64,000 nucleotides of DNA, taken from the NCBI GenBank assembly GCA_964017195.1, contig OZ024891.1:4159420-4223419 (forward strand), read 5' to 3'. Position 1 is the first letter of the stretch; each line of letters starts with the position of its first letter. Below, in pieces: positions 58,701 to 64,000 of the stretch. The notes under the pieces are model-generated. The model was not told where the DNA came from and searched no databases. It saw nothing but the letters and a program-made list of their open reading frames with translations. Made by a program: the position numbers and the translations under genes. The DNA is from Siderastrea radians. Lineage: Eukaryota > Cnidaria > Anthozoa > Scleractinia > Rhizangiidae.

Positions 58701-60597
58701 TTATCCTAGTTTGACTTTTGCTTAATCCTTTTTCTTTTTTTTTTCTTCTTTTTTTTTTTTCTCTGTGCGTATTTTTCCCGATATATTATCTTGTGCTTTT
58801 TCTTTTTCAAATGTAAAAAATGTATTGCAAAGTGCGGTAATGTAGTTAATATACCAAAAGTTTCTGTTAATAGCTAAAGAAATGTCAGTGTAAACAATGT
58901 ATGTAATGTCATGGCAATAAAAATTATTAAAAAAAAAAAAAAAAAAAAATCTAGGGTGTTTTTTACCAAGGTATTCGGTATTTTGTGCCAAAATTTTCAG
59001 GTATAGGGTATTCTGTATTACAACTCACTCAGGCTGTATATAAATATTCACTGGCTATCTTTTTTGTTTCAAAATTTAACCTAGTCCCAGTTTAGTGTAG
59101 TGTAAAATGAATTACCAGTAAGCTGTTTCATGAAGAAATTGTGCATCTTATAAAAGAAAATAATTATTGTTTCTTGCAGTCACTAACTTTACCCCTAACA
59201 TTAAAATAAAAAATGTGGCCTTAGCTATAGCTATAGCTCACCCAGTCTTAAGCATTTTGGTTGGATGCAAAGTGACCTAAGCAGGCTGATCTTCTTTTCC
59301 CTCTATTTTGGAGGAACATACCAGTATTGGTCTTCTTTGGTCCTCAACACCTTGCCTAGGCCATTTCTCTTTGTCGTTTGCTAAATGGAATCGGTTTTTT
59401 TGGGGGCGCCCAATTAACCTTTGAAAACGTTTTGTCTTTCACAGTGACAGTTGTTCTGATTGGATGCTGTACATGTTAAGTGGGGCTAATGTTCCGGTTT
59501 TATTATAGTCAAGTATCAGCTAACAGATACGTTAAATAGCTGCATGGTACGGATTTTGTTGCACTCAACGGAGGAAATAAATGACTTTTAACTCCACTTT
59601 ATTAAGTGTGGAAAATGTGTCTCAAAAAATGTCGCAAAATTTTAGTTACATTTAAATTCCAATTATAGGTTCTGCCTGAGCTGCACAGTTTCAGTTATGC
59701 TAGAATGTCCCAGTGTAAGAGTCTGTATCAATGTAAACGATTCTGTGTTGATCTAACTGATTATTCACCTGCTGTAATCATCTGCATGAGGCAAACAATT
59801 GCTGCAGATGACGGAAGAACTAGGATTATTTGGGCTGCATGTGGCTGAGAACAAATATTTATGTTGCAGACTTTACAGATGAAGTGCAGATCTATTTTTT
59901 ATCTACTTCTCGTCTGCAGGCAAATCTGCACAGACTGAAAACAGATCATGCAGATAATAAATTAGCCTGTAATTTATCTGTTTTGGGCAAAACAGACCTG
60001 TTGCAGATCTGTTGCAGATCTGCTGGTTTCGTATGAGTACTCTTGTGCTATGATAATGGAGGTTATCAAACCTCCCTAAGATGAGTTACTTGTCATGGGG
60101 ACGGGGAAGTGGGGGGGGGGGGGGGGGGGCTCATGAAAAATATGGGAATCATATTTGTTAATTTTGAACAGAATTCTTAAAAAGGACAAGAATCTCGTGA
60201 GTACCTAAAAAGATACCACGGTATCTCTAAACCATGGCGATTTTTAAGTTTAAGCCCCCAAATAAGTACCACGTACTATGAATTTTAACTCCTTAAAGGT
60301 ATGACAATTGATTTGCACTAAGCAGAGTGTGCAGTAGAGGGCTGTTCATCCATCACTTGTTGCAAGAGTTCCTCAGGGAAACAAAGTACAAATCAGAAAA
60401 AAAACCTTTGTAGCAATGTCCTTTGGATGAACTGAAGGACCTGATGCATGCAAAAATTCAGGCAGTAGCAGTTTGGAGAAAAACAAAATAGCCCAAAATT
60501 TGACACCAGGCAGTTACGTCCTCAGCCCTTTAATTACCATTGTGGCATATGGGTGTCTCCCCTGTGGTGTTTGTCAATTGCTGATTGCTCCCTAGAA

Positions 60598-60633
<36 letters not shown>

Positions 60634-62790
60634 CCTTTATTTAACCACGATCTGTTTTAAAGCAAATACATGCTTGAGGGGTCGTATGTACTAACTACCT
60701 ACCTAAGAAAAATTAATATTACATTGTAATAAACTAAAATAAACGATATTATGTTTTAATAAGATTAAGATTTAAAATTGAAAATCACACGTGTTTCGGA
60801 GTTGTCTGGATCGACAAACTGTTGTAGCTTTTATAGTCAGCTTATCCTATCAGTTTGCCAAGACCTAAATTCCTGTATCAAGTGGGTGAAGAAATGATTC
60901 ACTTGCATTGATATAGTTGATAATATGCTAGTTATATACAAAGTTAAATACCCAAACTCTTGGTAGACCAGACATCAGCACCAGATTGCACTCTGAAACC
61001 CGCAGTTTAATTGTAAGACAGGTAAGTTTAGAAAATTTAGATAATATTAGACTACAAGTGGTCTCTTTTTTCCTTTCAGGGACAGTCAAACAAAAAGAAC
61101 ATGTGGTGAGTGCAAAAATTGCCTCCCACATGGAAACATGATATGCCTGTGGAAAGCTGGCTCAACAGAGATTGCTCATAGTCTTGGATAACATAGTTGA
61201 GAATTCTATCAATGTAAAAAAAATATTCTGTGAGTTCCTGATAAGGAATGAACTTTTCCAGCTTGTCAGCTGTAACTTACCCAGCTTTGAGATGTGTTCA
61301 TGGAATTGATCAAGGCTCACTTTTATTAATAATAGGCCAGTAGGTGACTAGGAAAGGTTTTTTGCTGCTTTCCAGTTGCTTACCTTTCAAATCTCAGGTC
61401 TCTAATGGCATCTCTAACAAGTCTTGCAAACACTGATTTAACTCGTGAGGCATTTAGCATTCCCTTAGAATTAACACAGCTTTCTCGCTTCCATAGAACT
61501 TCATCTCCCATGTCAAACATTACTCTGGTAAATCCTGCAGCAAAATGACACCAATGGGTGATCATGTCAAAAGTATATTTCTTTCCACAGTTTGGTATTA
61601 AACCATGTGTAATAAGCCACATATAAAGGGGGAGGGGATCTCAACTTCCTGCTTCCCATCCCCTTGACTAGTGGTTCCCACCACTACAAAGGTTGGCACA
61701 AGTCCCGTGGAGACACATCCCTTGTAGTGTTTGTCGTGTTTACACCTGGGGACTGGACAAAGACTTGTTACAAGCTTGTTTCTAAGGGATATGTCCACTG
61801 AGTGTTAACAACTTACTGCAAGGACAGTCTGAATTTTAGCTTAATTTGGTTGATTTTATCTTGGGGGGAGGTTACTTGGTAAATTTCTGGTTGGGCAAGG
61901 ATAAGATAAGATAAGGTAACATATATGGTATTTCCATCAGCTTGTTCATCATGCATGTGCTGCTGAGACTCTTAGACCCTTACCCTATTTCAGACCACAT
62001 TCAGCAGCATTGTGCAAATCTGTTCTTAGCCTGAGTATCCCCCTTCCCCTTCCGAGGACCTGATACTCAGGCGAATCTGTTCTACACTAGACACCAAAAA
62101 TCCCTACTCTATATCCCAGACTCGTTGAGTGTCAATACCTAGTTTTCAATTAAATGATACTATATTCTAGATATTCTTGATTTCTAGCCCGGGGGGGGGG
62201 GGGGTACTCTACAAATTTTTGGGCGGGGGTGTGGCGCTGGGACTCTGAAACCCTTACCCTAAACTAGACCAAGTTGAGGTGCATTTTGCAACCCTATACT
62301 AGACTAATCACCAAAAATCCGTAACCCTATCCCAGACTAGCTATTTTTGAGAAACTCCATTACTAACACAGTTCAGTGAAAACAAAAAGTTATGTCACAT
62401 TTTAAATAACGCTCTCAAAATAAAAGTTTATTTATACTTGTTCAGTTTTTGTTTCCATCAAGTCCTCAATTTCAGGTTAACCTGAGTGAATAAAGAACCG
62501 TCATGAGTGTTGCCTTTCGGATACAACAGCAAAAAACGTCGACTTTCTAAATAACTTCTACGTTTACAACAACTAAAACGCGTTTTAATTGATAGTATGT
62601 AAACCCATCTCTATTAACGCTTTCTTTGCTAGTTGCCGGTAAATTTGCCAAATTGATTTCTTTTTAGTGTCAATTGCCGGGAAACCTAGTCTAGACTAAA
62701 TTCTCCAACCAACTGATTAGTTTCCTTGAAAATGATACCCTATTCTAGACCAAAACTCTCTGATTTCCGTACCCTATCCCAGACTAAACA

Positions 62791-62825
<35 letters not shown>

Positions 62826-64000
62826 CATATAGCGTGTATATGGGAGTACCCCCCCCCGGGATTTCTAGACCCTATTCCAGACTAAACCACACCCTTCACA
62901 GCAGCACATACTCATATTGCTTATGCCTAGGAGTACCCCCTCCAGCTTTTTATTTGGTCTCAGGGACTTTTCACCCCTGGGGGTACTCAATTAAGTTCTA
63001 TACAGGGAGGCTCTGCCCGGAGGTTTAAACCCTTACCCTTTATAATACTAACTTTTACCAAAATGGCACCCCTTTCATTACCTAGAGCAGAATTGCACTT
63101 CTTTCGTATACCTCAAGGATAAGCCAAAACAATAAAATTTTGTATAATCACCACATTTATCCCGGGCTTTCAGTTGTTCTGGTTCAGTTGCTCAAATTAG
63201 GGTGCAAGCTTTTGTGTGTTTCATGTTGTCATCAGTACTACGCTTAGCTGCCATCTCTTCCACTTTGCAGTCAATTTTGTGACCCTTTCATATACTAAAA
63301 TGACAATTTTCCCTACCCTTTAGTATACTGCGAGCTTAAAAAAGGCACCCCCTTCAGGCGGGGCCTCCCCATATAGCCCACTACAGGGAGAACCCTATCC
63401 CCCCCGCCAGGGCTTTTCGCACGAACAGTCATTACACAAGGGGACAAGTGCAATTTGCCGGGACAAGACCCGAGGACTTATACATTCAACTTCAAAGCAG
63501 TTTGAATTCATGGGACAAGTCGCAAGGGCCAAATTTCTGACTCGATTTTTGTGGGCAAAAACTATCAAAAGTGTGACCCACTCAACTGGCAAGTTATCGT
63601 GCAACATTTTGGGTGGTACATTTCATTGAAAGCTCTTGATTCTGTTTTCTGTGGTACTATTTGGTCTTTAACCAGCAATGTTGGGCAAAACGAGATTTAA
63701 AATTTTCCTATGAGCACGGTTGCCGTGAGATCAAACTTTCAAGGTTTTATTTAATTTAAGATGATATGTTCACCTGTTGGTGGTTCGCTCATTCCGTCGT
63801 TTTCTTCCTCCCCGTATGGATCATCGTCCAATTCCAAGTTGTCCATAACCAACATTAAATCGAACTCGTCAGGCTCTCCAACTTTGGATCTTTCGTAATA
63901 GCTTCCAGTGGGAAGAATTCGCAGTTTAGCAAAGCGGCCATCTCTCTTCACGTAATCAACAATTTTTTTCACAGTCAGTTGCCACGAGTTCAAAGCTTCG
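52218..64000 (-). CDS. cGAS-like receptor (cGLR), Mab-21 fold nucleotidyltransferase; N-terminus beyond window
   Basis: Four minus-strand exons join in phase: 63774-64000 (open at the window edge), 61384-61534, 53570-53745 and 52218-52735, giving about 356 residues. The first contains the nucleotidyltransferase signature GSYYERSKVGEPDEFDLMLV; G32-S33 and the acids E45 and D47 (window numbering) match the activation loop and first two metal-binding residues of cGAS. The third acid is in YSVDLTLAI (codon 53640-53642). The last exon has the Mab-21 C-terminal lobe: LWRFSFSAAEKKL, SYHLKTMLLYECE, and CPHYFIKHLNLL. cGLRs are cytosolic sensors that bind nucleic acid and make cyclic dinucleotides to activate STING. 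The cGAS zinc thumb (H-x5-CC-x6-C) is absent: only H-x5-C remains (HGEASSC). That suits a non-cGAS ligand such as dsRNA, which is inference. The 7.6-kb intron holds a foldback element and a LINE. Confidence 0.88.
52736..53569. other. cGLR last intron with dispersed repeat copy
   Basis: About 53020-53205 contains an uninterrupted copy of the dispersed repeat that is split by a MITE at 14220-14705. Near 52860-52930 the GGTGCATAAATGGGTACCAG motif looks like another dispersed repeat. No other feature is seen. Confidence 0.5.
53570..53745 (-). CDS. cGLR third visible exon with the third catalytic Asp
   Basis: The acceptor TATTGTTTAG ends at 53746 and the donor GTATCT starts at 53569. It encodes GPAVTLKITNMNGREYSVDL, placing the third metal-binding aspartate, and then NSWPEDAEEW. 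The PAVT...VD spacing is typical of the cGAS/Mab-21 family. Confidence 0.86.
53746..54044. other. cGLR intron, proximal part
   Basis: Unremarkable AT-rich intron DNA between the exon acceptor and the foldback element. Confidence 0.4.
54052..55291. mobile_element. 1240-bp foldback element with 7-bp TSD
   Basis: Two arms of about 600 bp (54052-~54655 and ~54690-55291) are near-perfect reverse complements around a ~35-bp centre. The ends are CACAGGTAACC and GGTTACCTGTG. The direct repeat GTTAATT flanks it at 54045-54051 and 55292-55298. Mirror-image open frames (54172-54378 plus and 54965-55171 minus; 54402-54590 plus and 54753-54941 minus) translate almost identically; the first pair differs by one residue, so the arms are about 99% alike. 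It lies in the 7.6-kb cGLR intron. Confidence 0.9.
55299..55692. other. cGLR intron between foldback and LINE
   Basis: No gene is visible. The last part (GGTATAAGGTATCTAGGGTG) continues on the other side of the LINE at 58950, so the LINE entered a pre-existing sequence here. Confidence 0.4.
55652..58606 (+). CDS. LINE ORF2-like reverse transcriptase (984 codons, 5'-truncated)
   Basis: The frame opens at an ATG (55652) in pre-insertion flank; about 18 codons are host-derived, and the element's own coding begins near WEMIKMEIRSL. A coiled-coil-like lead-in is followed by the RT: GEDGFTVEFYQ, NWRPITLLNVDYKI, LLLDFRKAFDTV (catalytic D343), GVRQGCPLSPYLF and the FADD box (D445-D446). The C-terminus carries a zf-RVT-type zinc motif, C877-x2-C-x7-H-x4-C. 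This layout is that of the L1/Tx1-like group of LINEs. The apurinic endonuclease and ORF1 are missing. The RT appears catalytically intact, but the copy lacks a full-length promoter, so autonomous mobility is unlikely. Confidence 0.9.
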   Translation: MTGQAWPGVLGIRYLGCLTNLNLKWEMIKMEIRSLTIPYAKKKARNVRNLEKQLESRIESLESKINANPDDGTDAEQQEYERLKTELRRIYEKRADGAILRSKIRWIEHGEKPTKYFFNMERRNYNKKTITELTVAGGTTISNDDDILEEIRGFYENLYKTDLGEDSTSLFQGFTENLRTKLPKLTGDQRDLLEGKLTLEECRRALMCLRRGKSPGEDGFTVEFYQFFFELLGQELLDSINASYDDNELSISQRRGVITLIPKEDANLKDLSNWRPITLLNVDYKIASKAIATRIEKVLPLLINSNQTGFVKGRYIGENIRLINDILEQTKAQDISGILLLLDFRKAFDTVEWGFIQNTLDLFNFGSNIKQWVKTFYNNTESSVLHNGYTTNYFKLSRGVRQGCPLSPYLFILGAEILAARVRLERNIEGITILNTEHKISQFADDTSLFLKNIDSITNAIEILRLFGNISGLKLNLGKTKAIWLGSWRHKENKPLGLNWTNEPVRALGIFISYNEQENDKKNVAKKKIDNLNIKLDLWRGRKLSLFGKCLIVKTLGISQIVYSASMLDISPNDTSGIKKSIFSFIWNKKPDKIKRNIMCQDYINGGLRAPDPDILFKSLRLAWISRLLIPDETTTEPWKSIPSHFFKKYGGLNFLLRCNYDYKFLEKSGIPVFYRQILANFLEIRKLYQHDNGQDLILFNNKDILIDGNSFFLQKWKEKGVISIQDILDNDGKPLTFKSFQDKFKIKCNFLSYLQVISAIPKHLLHKAKSLGRRESPTADKTTFPLTPSLNIDLYKMKCKDYYWLYINGSTCTATGPKKWEKELKSGNIDWKAKFNNIGKICHENRLREFNFKLLHRLTVTKKELCTFGVNDENRCPYCEEPDSILHTFVECHYTQTFYVKVVDWFNAKFNCAFSPTSHEKLFGTDLNTPRNNELKFNYCLLFAKYYLYYQKMYYKACNITEFVLKLEQKLFIESCLKRKLLV
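55705..58949 (+). mobile_element. 5'-truncated non-LTR retrotransposon with perfect TSD and poly(A)
   Basis: The insertion is bordered by the direct repeat TCTAGGGTGTTT (55693-55704 and 58950-58961). It ends in AATAAAAATTATT and a ~21-bp A tract. It holds the RT but not the upstream endonuclease, so it was 5'-truncated at integration. The exact duplication and undamaged frame indicate a young insertion. It is antisense to the cGLR gene and inside its intron. Confidence 0.9.
58962..61383. other. cGLR intron distal to the LINE
   Basis: No coding exon was found. The stretch 59820-60040 repeats a CAGATCTGTTGCAGATCTG-type motif. There is a G19 tract at 60111-60129 and an AAT microsatellite at 60601-60639 that abuts AAACCTTTATTTAACCACGA, possibly the tail of a minus-strand retroelement. 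Confidence 0.45.
60601..60639. repeat. AAT trinucleotide microsatellite
   Basis: About ten uninterrupted AAT/ATA units. Confidence 0.9.
61384..61534 (-). CDS. cGLR second visible exon
   Basis: The acceptor TTTTGCTGCAG ends at 61535 and the donor GTAAGC starts at 61383; it enters in phase 1 and leaves in phase 2. It encodes FTRVMFDMGDEVLWKRESC and then LNASRVKSVFARLVRDAI, the strand-and-helix region that follows the first acids in Mab-21 proteins. Confidence 0.83.
61535..62179. other. cGLR intron with fragment of a CCCTA-type repeat
   Basis: The stretch 61960-62160 has CTTACCCTATTTCAGACCAC- and CCCTACTCTATATCCCAGAC-like runs, related to the elements at 62188-63410. No exon is recognised. Confidence 0.45.
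62188..62860. mobile_element. 673-bp TIR element with G/C-run ends and 8-bp TSD
   Basis: The left end is CCC plus a G14 run and TACTC; the right end is GAGTA plus CCCCCCCCC and GGG. The direct repeat ATTTCTAG flanks it at 62180-62187 and 62861-62868. The interior repeats short CCCTA(A/T)(A/C)CTAGACCA-like phrases. It is non-coding. The 8-bp duplication fits hAT or related superfamilies. Confidence 0.72.
62869..63773. other. Further copies of the CCCTA/GAGTACCCC repeat and intron DNA
   Basis: The stretch 62880-62945 repeats CCTTCACAGCAGCACATACT and AGGAGTACCCCC from the end of the preceding element. From 62970 to 63410 another unit begins GGGGGTACTC/TACAGGGAGGCTC and ends GGGGCCTCCCCATATAGCCC and CTACAGGGAG. 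The copies are tandem or nested and degenerate. No exon is seen before 63774. Confidence 0.5.
63774..64000 (-). CDS. cGLR exon with nucleotidyltransferase GS and E-x-D motifs (partial)
   Basis: The exon runs off the window end at 64000 and stops at a GTGAAC donor (63773-63772), phase 1. It carries the helix SWQLTVKKIVDYVKRD, then PTGSYYERSKVGEPDEFDLM, then an acidic loop (LDDDPYGEEEND). Confidence 0.88.

Overview
This window looks like nuclear DNA of an anthozoan cnidarian, most likely a stony coral. That assignment is inference from gene style (short phase-consistent GT/AG exons in long introns), AT-rich intergenic DNA packed with tandem arrays and TIR elements, and gene content; it was not tested by a search. 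Only five coding loci can be supported.

Layout. (1) 394-19114, plus: a complete seven-exon RAD51AP1 gene (RAD51-associated protein 1, homologous recombination), with introns full of transposon remains. Intron 1 holds two AATCGAT-rich TIR elements with 7-bp target duplications, one carrying a Penelope-type RT fragment and the other a nested insertion; intron 2 holds a TTAA-flanked element, a second Penelope fragment, a 26-bp-arm palindrome and a 62-bp tandem array. (2) 20-35 kb: SINE and LINE scraps, candidate untranslated exons, about four diverged tandem ~1-kb units (22.7-26.3 kb), a ~215-bp satellite of about 19 units with higher-order structure (28436-32507), and two or three exons of a small protein with a CARD-like C-terminus. 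(3) 35045-42343, plus: one uninterrupted 2432-codon ORF with a zinc-finger-like segment, a possible transposase core, a chromodomain and a C-terminal Ulp1-type cysteine protease. (4) 42.66-47.48 kb: two adjacent arrays, one of 180-bp units resembling a tRNA-derived SINE and one of ~70-bp units. (5) 50991-51351, plus: last exon of mitochondrial ribosomal protein bL28m (MRPL28). (6) 52218-64000 and beyond, minus: four exons of a cGAS-like receptor (cGLR, Mab-21 fold) with intact catalytic acids but no cGAS zinc thumb; its N-terminus lies outside the window. Its 7.6-kb intron carries a 1240-bp foldback element and a young, 5'-truncated LINE with a 984-codon ORF.

The genes do not form a pathway. 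MRPL28 and the cGLR gene are tail to tail. The most interesting items are the cGLR, the near-perfect foldback inside its intron (its transcript would fold into long dsRNA, the ligand class of several cGLRs), and the giant chromodomain-Ulp1 protein. Every exon call is from reading frame, splice signal and phase only; no transcript evidence was available.
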